From assembly GCA_964509425.1 (NCBI GenBank), contig CAZDWZ010000005.1:62001-126000 (forward strand): a stretch of DNA of 64,000 nt, given 5' to 3'. A program made the translations under genes and the position numbers. The DNA is from CAZDWZ01 sp964509425. GTDB taxonomy: Bacteria > Bdellovibrionota_C > UBA2361 > SZUA-149 > CAZDWZ01. Positions 16,994 to 25,838 of the stretch are shown in pieces. The notes below the pieces were generated by a model. That model was not told where the DNA came from. It saw only the letters and a program-made list of their open reading frames with translations, and ran no database searches. Numbering within the stretch: the first letter of the stretch is position 1; each line of letters begins with the position of its first letter.

Positions 16994-18130
16994 TCAGCAA
17001 AGCTCAACATTCGCCCGGGAGAGAGTAATTTCATCACCGCTCTCGAGCTTTGCTTTCAAAACTCGAACCACGCTCCCACAGGGAACCGCCTCCGGCTCAT
17101 GAGGGAGTGCCGTAACCGTTCCGAATTGTCCGAAGTAGGGGACGCGAATGATTCTTATACGGCTGCCGAGCTCGAGTCTCCCGTCTGGTGTCGAAGCTTC
17201 GCCCTCGGTTTGAACACCTGCTTCGCCGTCGAGAGACACGAAAAGCTCCGGACGAACGGCTCCGGCGCGTACTTGTGTTGCTCCGCTCACCGAACCCGAT
17301 TTGCCATGAAGCCGCTTTGCAAGATCAACTATTCTCGGAGAGAGCGAAAGTTTTCCGAAGCCTTCCGTGACAATCAATGTCAGAGGAACATCCTCATCTC
17401 CCGTGATGGACACGCCGATCTCGTGTCCGACGTAATCGCTCAGCGTGGCGGAGTCGATCGATCCGGTAATCACGGCCACCGCGCCTTCTTTTGCAGCAAA
17501 GCGAAGTGCGTCGCGATGGAACCCTGCCCCCCCGATGATAATTGCGCCTGGAAGCGAATCCGTATGAGGGACGAGAGTTTCACTCGTTACAATCTCGTCG
17601 GGGCTTACCGGGAGAAAACAGACGTCTCCATAACGCTCCCCACCGACCCCGAAGATTCCTTGAATTTGCGCACCACGTCCGGCGATTGTAACCGATTTTC
17701 CTTCCTCAACGGCGAGCACTTCGCCATCGAGGTAGGCGCGCACCGTAATCTGCGAAGATGGCCGCCGAATACCGAGGTGGGCAACAGCTTCGGTGATGAA
17801 CTCCACCGTGCCATTGCACGGACTCTCGACGCTGGAGGAGAACCATCCGAAGAACGTTTCTATCTCGGCCAGAAGCTGTTTCTTTTCAATGGAGTCGCCG
17901 ACTTTTACCTTGAGATATTGAAGCGCTTCCTCGACTGGAACGTTCAGCCTGTCCGAAAGACGAATGATCTCGAGCTCACCCGGGAGCTCTGCTGAGAGGA
18001 CCGGCAGGGAGGCCTTTACCTTTTCTCCAGGCTTCACGAGCACCTTTCCCGGAAGTGGCAACTCACGGATCTTTTCGATCTGTGTCCATGCCGTGACACT
18101 CAACCCGGGTGTGTAAGCGCTTCCGCTCAT
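16994..18130 (-). CDS. KOW/barrel-type protein of the MutL-DUF6754 operon
   Basis: A 378-residue soluble protein. The N-terminal 140 residues look like a barrel-sandwich (lipoyl-like) fold: VLVKPGEKVKA, KVKVGDSIEKKQLLAE and SPCNGTVEFIT. The middle holds GAIIIGGAGFHRDALRFAAKEGAVAVITGSID. The C-terminus, VPYFGQFGTVTALP, resembles a KOW-like beta segment. It is the last gene of a six-gene unit and overlaps the MutL-like gene by ATGA. No lipoylation or biotinylation lysine motif is seen. Function unknown. Confidence 0.75.
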   Translation of the reverse strand: MSGSAYTPGLSVTAWTQIEKIRELPLPGKVLVKPGEKVKASLPVLSAELPGELEIIRLSDRLNVPVEEALQYLKVKVGDSIEKKQLLAEIETFFGWFSSSVESPCNGTVEFITEAVAHLGIRRPSSQITVRAYLDGEVLAVEEGKSVTIAGRGAQIQGIFGVGGERYGDVCFLPVSPDEIVTSETLVPHTDSLPGAIIIGGAGFHRDALRFAAKEGAVAVITGSIDSATLSDYVGHEIGVSITGDEDVPLTLIVTEGFGKLSLSPRIVDLAKRLHGKSGSVSGATQVRAGAVRPELFVSLDGEAGVQTEGEASTPDGRLELGSRIRIIRVPYFGQFGTVTALPHEPEAVPCGSVVRVLKAKLESGDEITLSRANVELC

Positions 18131-20007
18131 TGCTCTCCTTTTGTTCGAACAGGGGGATCCGAGCTGATCAAAAGATCAAACGCCGTATGCCAGTCGCGGG
18201 CGCGGCGTTGTCGTTCGACCTCATTCGCCGAGAATTCAAGTGGCCGTCCTCTCCCGTCAATGATGAGCCCTGCATGTCCGCCGGAAACCAACACGGTCCG
18301 GCTTTTTCCGGGACCTGCACCGACGTTTGCCCAGCTTCGGAGAGGGGTGAGCTTTAGGGAAATCTGTTCTCCGTCGGCCAGCTCTCGTCGAACGAGCTCG
18401 CCGCATCGCACAGTCGTTTTGCTGCCGTCCGGAAACTCGACCTCGAGAAGGTCCTGGCCATGTTTCCCCGTTCCTGTTGGTGCAACGACCGTTCCCAAAG
18501 AAACCAGACAGTCACGCTCGAGTATTTCAGTTGCGGCTTCCGGATGGACACTGGAGAACACTCCGAGGTGCGGCATCATAAAGATCGAATCGACGGCGAG
18601 TGCCGTGACGCCCTGCGGCTGAAATGCGTCGACCAGCATGAGCGCCGCACTCTTCCGATCGGGAGCATGACTGAGCACTCCGCCCGATCCGATAATAAGA
18701 TCGATTGCCATCAAGTCGAATTCGTCACCCGCGCTTCCTTGCTTGAAAACATCGCCGATTGTGCGCTTTCGTTTCTTGCCCTTCAGTCCGACGGCAAGAC
18801 GTTTGTGGTGAAGAAATGCCAATCGCAACGCTTCCCGGGATACGGCTTGCTCAAGAAGGAGGTCTTCGATCGTATGGGGAATGCTCGTCGGACGAATCAT
18901 TTTGTTTCGAAGTCGGTCTCGCAGCTCGGTCCAAGAGAGAGGGAACGGAAGCCAGCGTTCGATATTCGCCTCACCCGCTTCGAGCAACACGTTCGCAACC
19001 GAATAACTCATCCCGAGGTTTGCGCTCACGGTACGATGGAACTGCACACCGTTTTCAGCCTCTTCGGTGAAGATCACTGAGAAAACATCCGTGGTCGCTC
19101 CGCCGATATCGACGGCGAGAATCTGTTGATTTCTTTGTTTGGCCGCGACGAGCACCATGTCGCCGAATGCTCCGGGTGTCGGCAAAATCGGAACGGGAGA
19201 CCACCCGAGAAGTTTCTTATATCCCGGGGCATGGCTCATTACGTGATTGAGGAAGAGCTCGTGAATTGCGTCTCGCGCTGGAGCGAGGTTTTCATTTTCA
19301 AGGGTCGGGCGAACGTTTTCTACGGCGACGAATGAGAAACGCTTTGCAAGAAGATCTTCGACTTCGGCGCGCGCTTTTTCGTTGGCCGCATAGATGATCG
19401 GCAGCTTGAGCGTGTCGCCGAACCGTGGACGGGGATCCGCTTGCAGCACCGTCTCCGCCAGCTCAACCGGATGGGTGACGGTGCCGCCATCGGTCCCGCC
19501 GCTCAGGAGCACGATATCCGGCCTCAGATGACGGATGCGTTGAACGCGCTCGTAGGGTTGCCGCCCGTCGTCGAAGCTAATAGCGTCCATGACGATTGCG
19601 CCCGCTCCGAGGGCCGCGCGTTCAGCCGAGCGAGTCGTCATATTCGAGACTACTCCGGCAACGATCATTTGTAGACCCCCGCCTGCCGAGCTCGTCGAGA
19701 GATAAAGGTCTATCCCGTTTGCCGGATCGGCATCCGTTCGAAATGCGAAGGGCGGAGCACCGTCTCCCGAATCGTCGAGGAGAACCTTCCTTCCGGAGAG
19801 TTCCTGAACCTCTTGAAATGCGTTTCTTGCGCCGATGGTGACGTCTGCAACCGGCTTTTCAACTGTCGTCGGAGCCTCTCCGCGAAATGTCTGACGCCAA
19901 CCCGCCGCTGTTTTCTCAAACAACACTGCCTTCGTCGTTGTCGACCCGCAGTCCGTCACAAGGACTGCTTGAAGCCGGGACTTATCTGGGGAGGATGTGG
20001 TGCTCAT
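18127..20007 (-). CDS. MutL-type ASKHA ATPase (glutamate mutase accessory family)
   Basis: About 626 residues of the MutL/GlmL family. The phosphate-1 motif VLVTDCGSTTTKAVLF is near residue 15, AVDIGGATTDVFSV is the phosphate-2-like motif, and GSGGVLSHAPDR is near the adenosine site. In Clostridium the family member is linked to B12-dependent glutamate mutase, but no mutase subunit or B12 gene lies nearby. Here it is embedded among membrane proteins, so a different ATP-driven role is likely. The ATG at 20007 overlaps the upstream stop by 4 bases; a longer start at 20052 is unneeded. Confidence 0.85.
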   Translation of the reverse strand: MSTTSSPDKSRLQAVLVTDCGSTTTKAVLFEKTAAGWRQTFRGEAPTTVEKPVADVTIGARNAFQEVQELSGRKVLLDDSGDGAPPFAFRTDADPANGIDLYLSTSSAGGGLQMIVAGVVSNMTTRSAERAALGAGAIVMDAISFDDGRQPYERVQRIRHLRPDIVLLSGGTDGGTVTHPVELAETVLQADPRPRFGDTLKLPIIYAANEKARAEVEDLLAKRFSFVAVENVRPTLENENLAPARDAIHELFLNHVMSHAPGYKKLLGWSPVPILPTPGAFGDMVLVAAKQRNQQILAVDIGGATTDVFSVIFTEEAENGVQFHRTVSANLGMSYSVANVLLEAGEANIERWLPFPLSWTELRDRLRNKMIRPTSIPHTIEDLLLEQAVSREALRLAFLHHKRLAVGLKGKKRKRTIGDVFKQGSAGDEFDLMAIDLIIGSGGVLSHAPDRKSAALMLVDAFQPQGVTALAVDSIFMMPHLGVFSSVHPEAATEILERDCLVSLGTVVAPTGTGKHGQDLLEVEFPDGSKTTVRCGELVRRELADGEQISLKLTPLRSWANVGAGPGKSRTVLVSGGHAGLIIDGRGRPLEFSANEVERQRRARDWHTAFDLLISSDPPVRTKGEQ

Positions 20008-20732
20008 GTTATCGGCGGAGTCCCTGTAAATGCGGCAGAGAGTGCCGGCCACCAGTCACGAATCAACATGTCGAGCCGCTCGACGAGGAGTGCCATTCTC
20101 GCCATGATTGTCGAACCGAAAAACGCACCGAAGCAACCCATCAGCATCCAGCGGCCGACGGCCGACGTTTTCTCGATGGCACCCCCCGGTCGGCGTTTGA
20201 ACGAGAAGAAGAAATAGGCCATCGCAGAGAGGAGAGTGGTCGTGAAGACGAGATTGCTGAATGTCTGCAGCCAATCGTCTTTGACGTAAAGCGGCTTGAA
20301 AGAGTCGAAGAGCTGGGGAAGCAGTTCGATGAAAAGGCCTTTGAATTGATTTCCGGCGGACACTCCGAAGCTGAGTCCGATCACGAGTTGAGCGACCCAG
20401 TTCCAGCGCCTCGAGAGGATACAATAATAGAGCGAACCGAAGATCACCGGAAACAGGAGGAGAAACACGTTATAGCTGAACGGTTTTAGCGTTGTTCCGT
20501 CCGGGAACGGGCTGAGATCAAGTCCGAGGAGAGGGCGAACGACCTCCGGCCAGATTGGATCGCGGCACACGAAGACGACTCCATAGGCCGTGGCGATGCC
20601 GATGTAAAAATGCTCGAAGAATCGATAAAATTTGTTCTCGCGGTAGAGGAAGGAGAAGACTGCGAGCGTGCCGATGCCGCCGACAATCACCGCCCACCAA
20701 TCCCAAGAAAAAACTTCCGGTATTACCGTCAT
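20004..20732 (-). CDS. Polytopic membrane protein of the MutL-DUF6754 operon
   Basis: A 242-residue integral membrane protein with about six hydrophobic segments (near residues 12-30, 42-56, 85-105, 110-130, 165-185 and 195-215). A short soluble loop (FIELLPQLFDSFKPLYVKDDW) lies between the fourth and fifth. No transporter motif is recognised. It overlaps both neighbours by ATGA, so it is translated in fixed ratio with them and probably forms a complex with them. Confidence 0.75.
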   Translation of the reverse strand: MTVIPEVFSWDWWAVIVGGIGTLAVFSFLYRENKFYRFFEHFYIGIATAYGVVFVCRDPIWPEVVRPLLGLDLSPFPDGTTLKPFSYNVFLLLFPVIFGSLYYCILSRRWNWVAQLVIGLSFGVSAGNQFKGLFIELLPQLFDSFKPLYVKDDWLQTFSNLVFTTTLLSAMAYFFFSFKRRPGGAIEKTSAVGRWMLMGCFGAFFGSTIMARMALLVERLDMLIRDWWPALSAAFTGTPPIT

Positions 20733-21595
20733 TTCGACTCCGACTCCCGCTCGAAGAACGGAGCAATATTTCCGACGATAATTAAAAAGAGGATGAGAAG
20801 CTGCGCAATCGCGAGTGCTGAGTTTACATCTTGTCCTATGCTGCCGCGGCCGGGAAACTTCTGCGTGAGGAGCTCGTCATACCAGGCGGCACCTGCGATC
20901 CCCTCGAAGAAACCGAGAATCTGCTTCGATGAGTAGTAGATGTAGGCATCCGGAATAGAGATGGAGGTGCAGCCATGCACATAAGGAGGAACGAAATCTC
21001 CAGCCCGGAAAAACTGCAGCCATGCACCGAATGTTCCCACGAGGCCCGTAGTTTGCACGAGAAGTTGTACCTGTCGCACGCTCTTAATTTCCGCCATAGC
21101 AGGAAGGTCTCGCAAAGCGATACCGTTGGCGTCACCTTGAATGGTCTCGTGCCAATTCTGAGAACGGCCGAGTCCCTGGATCATGATCGCGCTTCCTTGC
21201 CTGAACCCGAGGTTTACCCAGTCCTTGCCGTAGGTCCATTGCTCTCCCGGAAGCTCTTTTTCGAGTTTGGCGAGCACCTTCGCCGGCGTCTGCTGGAGCG
21301 TCGGCCCGGCGAGGCTGTAGAGCGAGATGAGCGCGAACGGTATCCGCTTTCGAAACAAATGTTCCATGACGAGGAGCGTTTGCGGTTCGTTCTCGGCGGT
21401 CGTTCCCGGACCCCAATCGACGGCGAACATGACGATCTTACCCGGCTCCGGTTTTAGATTATCGATGACGTTAAACATGTCCTCGGCCGCTTTGAGCGGA
21501 GCCGGCCGCAGCGTTTTTCCCCAGACAATCGGAACCGCGAGCGCAAGCGCGAGGAGAACGTAAATGATTCGCGGGTCGAGATTCGAGAACTTCAT
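20729..21595 (-). CDS. Bitopic membrane protein of the MutL-DUF6754 operon
   Basis: 288 residues with a membrane helix near 10-27 and another near 262-280, which frame a soluble domain of about 230 residues. The soluble part contains KIVMFAVDWGPGTTAENEPQT and RQGSAIMIQGLGRS and looks like a compact alpha/beta fold on the outer face of the membrane. No enzyme motif is recognised. ATGA overlaps with both flanking genes. Confidence 0.75.
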   Translation of the reverse strand: MKFSNLDPRIIYVLLALALAVPIVWGKTLRPAPLKAAEDMFNVIDNLKPEPGKIVMFAVDWGPGTTAENEPQTLLVMEHLFRKRIPFALISLYSLAGPTLQQTPAKVLAKLEKELPGEQWTYGKDWVNLGFRQGSAIMIQGLGRSQNWHETIQGDANGIALRDLPAMAEIKSVRQVQLLVQTTGLVGTFGAWLQFFRAGDFVPPYVHGCTSISIPDAYIYYSSKQILGFFEGIAGAAWYDELLTQKFPGRGSIGQDVNSALAIAQLLILFLIIVGNIAPFFERESESK

Positions 21596-22668
21596 CGGTT
21601 CTCCTCGGAAGACTCGAGTGGGCTTCGCTCAAGCGACAACCACATCCGAATCGCCATAGCGAGCCCGGCCATCGCCGACCCAAAATAGATCGCTCGATTC
21701 CCCGGCGTGTTTATGTTCTCAAGCAGCCAGCCGCGAATCGCAGGGAGGTCTTCGGAGATATACATTCTCCCTTGGGGAATCTGACCGAGAATCATCAAAA
21801 CTGCGGTAACCATCAGAATTGTCGCTTCCATGGAACGCACGCGGAATGCGCGATACGCGGCGCCCGCGATATAAAAAGCAAGAAGCGAAAACATCGCGGA
21901 GCCAAGTGAGACGAAGAAACCCTCATAAAGGAATCGTTGCACCTTTGCTGAGAAGTCCTGCCGGGCTACGACGTCTCCGAGTTCTCTCTCGAGCTGAGCG
22001 GCCGACTTGATCTCTGAAACGAAGCTATTCCGAATCTCGTCGGGGTCCTCGGCGGCGGGACGTTTGTGGGTCAGAGACTCATACGCCGTTCTCAGATCTT
22101 GTGCCTTCACGAGCCCGGTCTTCAGATTTCGAATCAGGAGATCCGATTTTTCGGCTTGAGCGGAATTTAGAAACACTCTTCTTTTTGCCAGCAACTCTTG
22201 CCAATGCACGAGGTGACGGTCGATGACCGGAAACATCGTTTGTACGCGGTACTCCGGCGGAACGGGTGTTTCCTCAAGGTACGCCATGCGTTGAGAGACG
22301 CGATCCTCTTCGATCACGCGAACGAATTCTTGGAGATTCTCCAGCTGCTCGACGCTCCTCGAACGGGTAGTCGTATAGACAAAGCTTGCACCTTCGAAAA
22401 AGAGCATGAGGAGGAAGCCGAGCAAGAGCGCGAAGGAATTCCCCCATCCCTTTTGTGCTTTCAGCAAGCGAACGCCGTGAACCTGAAGAATGTTGATGAT
22501 TCCAAGACCGACGGCCATGCTGCCGATGATCCGGAGTCCGAGAATGATCTGTTCGTGATACTTCCCGAATTTGTATCCGTACACTTCCTCGGCCAGGAGA
22601 AACTCCAAGAAGAAGTAGAGCCCGCCGATAAACGTGACGCTGACGATCAGGAATCGCTTGTAGTTCAT
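21592..22668 (-). CDS. Membrane protein with a central soluble helical domain, MutL-DUF6754 operon
   Basis: 358 residues. Three N-terminal helices (about 5-25, 45-70, 80-100) are followed by a charged helical domain (about 105-260) and three C-terminal helices (about 265-285, 290-310, 335-350). The soluble part is rich in Leu, Glu, Arg and Lys and may form a coiled bundle. Family not recognised. It overlaps the DUF6754 gene and the bitopic gene by ATGA. Confidence 0.75.
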   Translation of the reverse strand: MNYKRFLIVSVTFIGGLYFFLEFLLAEEVYGYKFGKYHEQIILGLRIIGSMAVGLGIINILQVHGVRLLKAQKGWGNSFALLLGFLLMLFFEGASFVYTTTRSRSVEQLENLQEFVRVIEEDRVSQRMAYLEETPVPPEYRVQTMFPVIDRHLVHWQELLAKRRVFLNSAQAEKSDLLIRNLKTGLVKAQDLRTAYESLTHKRPAAEDPDEIRNSFVSEIKSAAQLERELGDVVARQDFSAKVQRFLYEGFFVSLGSAMFSLLAFYIAGAAYRAFRVRSMEATILMVTAVLMILGQIPQGRMYISEDLPAIRGWLLENINTPGNRAIYFGSAMAGLAMAIRMWLSLERSPLESSEENR

Positions 22669-23516
22669 TTTTTGCCGGCCTCCGAGGGGTTTGCCGGTGG
22701 CGGTTCACTCGAAAATCCAACGGCGACGGAAAGGTCGGTCCAACTCGCACTCATCAAGTTCTCTATTGAATACTTTTTTGCGTCTGGGAAGAATGTCTTC
22801 TGAACGATCCCTGCGACGACCAAAAAGATGATGACCAATTTGGCAAAGTCTTGGCCGCGAAGGCTGCCGATCTGCACCGGATCTTTCGACAAGTACGCAC
22901 CCGCGGCGAAAAGCTCCTCACCGAGAAGTGTGTAATCGCAGACCGTGATGAAAAAAGGGATCTGGGATGTTTCGCCGGTGGCCGCGACCTGAACCGCCCC
23001 GATTCTCTCGGCCGCTTCGGCGAGAATGAGAGATTCGGCGGCAAACGATCCGAATAGGAATGCTCCGCCCACATTGTGGCGTTGGATGAGCCCCATATAG
23101 CCGGAGGAAAACGCGAATTGCTCACCGGAAAGGTAGCGGAGCGAACTTGGATCGTAGAGGCTCTCGCGCTTCTCCGCCCGGTAGGCTCCTTGCACCACGG
23201 CATCTGCGAGAATGAGAGACTCGGGATCACCGCTCGGAACGAAAAGCTGAGCGTTAAACTTCGCAACGCGCCGGGCAATATGCCGGAGCACCCCGAGGCA
23301 GGCGTAGTAGAGCGGTCCGATCCCGGTGAGTGCCGACGAAAAAGAAATCGGGCGTCCGAGTTCCACCGCGCGTCCGACGGTGTCGTCTATCGCGTCGATT
23401 CCCGGGATGCGGCGGATGTAGATCTCCTGGCCCTTCTTTGCACGGCGGATGAAAAAGAGCACCGGCCCGACAAAGAGGATGATAAGGAGAAACGTCGCCG
23501 GATTTGAATGTTCCAC
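22665..23516 (-). CDS. DUF6754-type membrane protein, first gene of the MutL operon
   Basis: 283 residues with an N-terminal anchor helix (about 6-25), a conserved soluble domain and a helix near 220-240. The domain has IDDTVGRAVELGRPISF, GEQFAFSSGYMGLI and AATGETSQIPFFI, as I remember for DUF6754, a family with no known function. Glycine- and serine-rich loops hint at ligand binding. The start is GTG at 23516 with no clear ribosome-binding site. The gene diverges from the SET-domain gene, so the operon promoter lies in this short gap or inside that gene. Confidence 0.75.
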   Translation of the reverse strand: MEHSNPATFLLIILFVGPVLFFIRRAKKGQEIYIRRIPGIDAIDDTVGRAVELGRPISFSSALTGIGPLYYACLGVLRHIARRVAKFNAQLFVPSGDPESLILADAVVQGAYRAEKRESLYDPSSLRYLSGEQFAFSSGYMGLIQRHNVGGAFLFGSFAAESLILAEAAERIGAVQVAATGETSQIPFFITVCDYTLLGEELFAAGAYLSKDPVQIGSLRGQDFAKLVIIFLVVAGIVQKTFFPDAKKYSIENLMSASWTDLSVAVGFSSEPPPANPSEAGKK

Positions 23517-23617
23517 GGAAGTTGGTGTTGATTTATAAAGCTTGGCCTTATACGTGGGGTATTATCGCCAAGTTCGCAATGGGATTTTGTGGCAGGCATT
23601 CCGGTCCGACTTGTTTT

Positions 23618-24151
23618 ATGCACGAATCACAAATAGGCCGGGCCGTTGGCTCGGAGGGAGAATTGGCGGGAAATAAATTGCGAATAGGCAGTGCTGCGTT
23701 CGGGAAAGCAGTTTTCGCAGCAGAAACTATCTCCAAAGGAGAACTCGTCATCCGCCTTGGCGGCCAAAGATTCGACCGATCGGAGCTGCCGCATCCCTAC
23801 ACGGATTTCGACGATAAATACCTTCAGATTGGGAGGGATGAATACTTAGGTCCGTCTGGTGAGTTTGACGACTATATTAACCATTCCTGTGATCCGAACT
23901 CCGGCCTGATAATTGATGAGACATCAGTGATTCTCGTCGCCCTTCGAGAGGTCTCTCCCGGCGAAGAGATAACGTTTGATTACTCAACCACGATGGATGA
24001 GGACGATTGGGAACTCGTATGCGACTGCGGATCACCGATTTGCCGGGGGACGATTCGCGACTTTAAGAAGTTGCCTGATGAAATTCAGCGCAAGTATGCA
24101 AAACTCGGAATCGTCCCCGGCTACAATCAAAGCTATTTGAAGCGAGATTGA
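23618..24151 (+). CDS. SET-domain protein (putative protein-lysine methyltransferase)
   Basis: 177 residues. The SET core shows KAVFAAETISKGELVIRLGG, the pseudoknot motif DDYINHSCDPNSGL and GEEITFDYSTT. It is followed by a post-SET zinc motif, CDCGSPICRG. All SAM- and lysine-binding landmarks appear present, so it is probably an active methyltransferase acting on cytosolic proteins. The start is uncertain: ATG at 23618 is chosen, while 23504 or 23579 would lengthen it and overlap the divergent operon. Bacterial SET proteins are usually acquired laterally. Confidence 0.8.
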   Translation: MHESQIGRAVGSEGELAGNKLRIGSAAFGKAVFAAETISKGELVIRLGGQRFDRSELPHPYTDFDDKYLQIGRDEYLGPSGEFDDYINHSCDPNSGLIIDETSVILVALREVSPGEEITFDYSTTMDEDDWELVCDCGSPICRGTIRDFKKLPDEIQRKYAKLGIVPGYNQSYLKRD

Positions 24152-24158
24152 CGGCGTT

Positions 24159-24380
24159 TCAATCGCGGCCTCGCGATGGCGGAGGGAGTACCAAAGGGTC
24201 CGTCAGCGGAATTCGAGGTGACCCAGGCAGAGCTGCTCCCTCCCCCGGCGGGGCTCCCGGCCCACCGAATCGCTTCGATAACTCGGCTGCTTCTAGTCGC
24301 TGAAGCGTTTGCGACATCGACGGACGCTCGTTGTGATTAAGAATATCGGCCCTTGGGAATGTATCAGCGAATCTTGTCAT
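24159..24380 (-). CDS. Small proline-rich peptide A with PLTDPL motif
   Basis: A 73-residue ORF with GGAGAG about 6 bases before its ATG. It has a charged helical N-terminal half (SQTLQRLEAAELSKRF), a Gly/Pro linker, and a C-terminal SPRIPLTDPL followed by PPP. The same SPxxPLTDPL motif ends a second small ORF 200 bp upstream on the same strand, which supports both being real. No export signal and no known family. The gene lies just past the 3' end of the SET-domain gene, on the opposite strand. Confidence 0.5.
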   Translation of the reverse strand: MTRFADTFPRADILNHNERPSMSQTLQRLEAAELSKRFGGPGAPPGEGAALPGSPRIPLTDPLVLPPPSRGRD

Positions 24381-24596
24381 TACGGCTCTCCAGTTTCTCT
24401 CTTTCATTTCTCAAACGACACTCTGGATTTATGCGGACGCGGCGGGAGAACTCTTTGAACGTTCACGCAAGATTCGCCACGATTCCTGAATTTTCAATAA
24501 CGGGGATGAGCACGACTGGGAGTCGCACGTAACTATGAAGCTCTCGGGATCGCTCCCGCCTGCCATCTTCAATACATCGAGGCGCCCAAAGCGCTT

Positions 24597-24806
24597 TTAG
24601 TCTCCGGACGCTTGGGGAGTAAGCTTCGGGGGCTCGATCGTTTGCAACGGATCGGTGAGCGGTACTTGAGGCGATGCCCAGCCCTGGCGATGCCCACCAC
24701 CAGTCTGGACGCCGATCGCGTGACCGGAGGCTATCGGTGGGGGGAGGGTCAAAGCTGGAGTTTGTTGGGGCGCCTGAGTGGCTGCGGCGTTGTTTTCGAT
24801 CTTCAT
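24597..24806 (-). CDS. Small proline-rich peptide B with PLTDPL motif
   Basis: A 69-residue ORF preceded by GAGAGAGAAG. It is rich in Ala, Gln, Pro and Thr, then carries SPQVPLTDPL and a proline-rich tail. The shared motif and similar length mark it as a paralogue of the peptide encoded at 24159. Could be a leader or precursor peptide or a small disordered adaptor. No maturation enzyme is evident nearby. Confidence 0.5.
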   Translation of the reverse strand: MKIENNAAATQAPQQTPALTLPPPIASGHAIGVQTGGGHRQGWASPQVPLTDPLQTIEPPKLTPQASGD

Positions 24807-25251
24807 AGTCGGAACTTCTCTCTCTGTACAGCCCAGTTCTCGGCGTCTCGTATCCTTTATTCTGGGGAAGCTTTTGTGTTGCTGAATATTCCGGCGCCAC
24901 TATGGGACGAGTCGAAACGGGTTGTTTTCTTTCACTTTTTTATCGAACCGGCAGAAATCACGAATTGTGACGAACTGGCCAGAAAGTCTTAGTATTTCCC
25001 GCCCTAATTTGCTTGAGTTTAGGCCCGGAACATGAGAGATCGTCCGCGACTTTTTTGGCTGTCGATCTTTCTCGCTTCCGTTCCATGAATATTGGTTCGC
25101 GAAAACCGGTTTTATCGCCGTGTGCAGAGAGAGCTTGTCTTTCGAGTTTTCTCCGCGCACGGCGGACCCAAACTACCCGTCGGCGTGATGCTTTCTCCTC
25201 TGCCCGAGGAGAAGCGAACTTTTTCCTCATGCCCGAGGAGAAGGAGTCGGT
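24807..25251. other. Gene-free stretch before the GC-rich orphan
   Basis: About 445 bp with no convincing gene. The last 60 bp contain two short hairpins built on TCCTC/GAGGA (25190-25235). The second places the ribosome-binding site region of the next gene next to its own complement. Confidence 0.4.
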
Positions 25252-25794
25252 ATGCTCAGTTTCGTGTTGGCTTCCCGTCCCCACCTGAACGACGGTCTCG
25301 AAGCCCTGGTCAAGGATCAGTTCCAGCTCTGGGCGAACGCCCGGACCGCTGGCGGCGTCGTGCTCGGTCCGAGTGCGTTGGCCGGTCTGACCCACCCCGA
25401 CATCAACACCAGCTTCGGGGGGCTGAAGCAGGACACCCAGCTCTTCATCACCGCGCTCTCGTTCGCGCGCGTGATGGGGTTCCGCTCGATGCCGGTGAAC
25501 GAGTTCGATGACTTCTGCACCGTCGGCCTGACGCAAGTGCCGATCGCCCAGCTCCCGGTGCCGCCGCAGGTCGCGCTGACGATCGGCACGCGGTTCCACG
25601 ACGAGTGGTGGAACCTCCGGAAAAGCTGGGGTCTGACCGGCCACGAGGGCGACAAGGCGTGGCCCGACTTGACCGGCGTCCAGCAGAAGAACGACCTCGA
25701 CCTCGTGCCGCTCTGGGCGAAGTTGATGGGCGACTACTCGGTGAGCACCGACGTGCGGTGCAAAGCTGTCATCGACTTCATCCGTAAGGTCTGA
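25252..25794 (+). CDS. GC-rich orphan gene 1, unknown function
   Basis: 180 residues, soluble, no recognised family. Base composition changes sharply at the gene: almost every third position is G or C, unlike genes on either side. A good ribosome-binding site (GGAGAAGGAG) precedes the ATG. The protein is rich in Trp and Phe towards the C-terminus (FHDEWWNLRKSWGL) and ends VIDFIRKV. Hairpins flank it on both sides. It is one of three such isolated GC-rich genes in the window and is probably acquired DNA. Confidence 0.65.
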   Translation: MLSFVLASRPHLNDGLEALVKDQFQLWANARTAGGVVLGPSALAGLTHPDINTSFGGLKQDTQLFITALSFARVMGFRSMPVNEFDDFCTVGLTQVPIAQLPVPPQVALTIGTRFHDEWWNLRKSWGLTGHEGDKAWPDLTGVQQKNDLDLVPLWAKLMGDYSVSTDVRCKAVIDFIRKV

Positions 25795-25838
25795 CCTCGC
25801 GGAGACCGATCGCCCCTACCGCGATCGTGCGGGTACGA

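Noticed and set aside
18127..20007. Glutamate mutase pathway
   Set aside because: Only the MutL-type ATPase is present; no mutase subunit, B12-binding protein or methylaspartase gene lies in the window.
24463..24900. Minus-strand 145-codon ORF overlapping peptide B
   Set aside because: Different frame from peptide B, no ribosome-binding site, and a translation unlike a protein.
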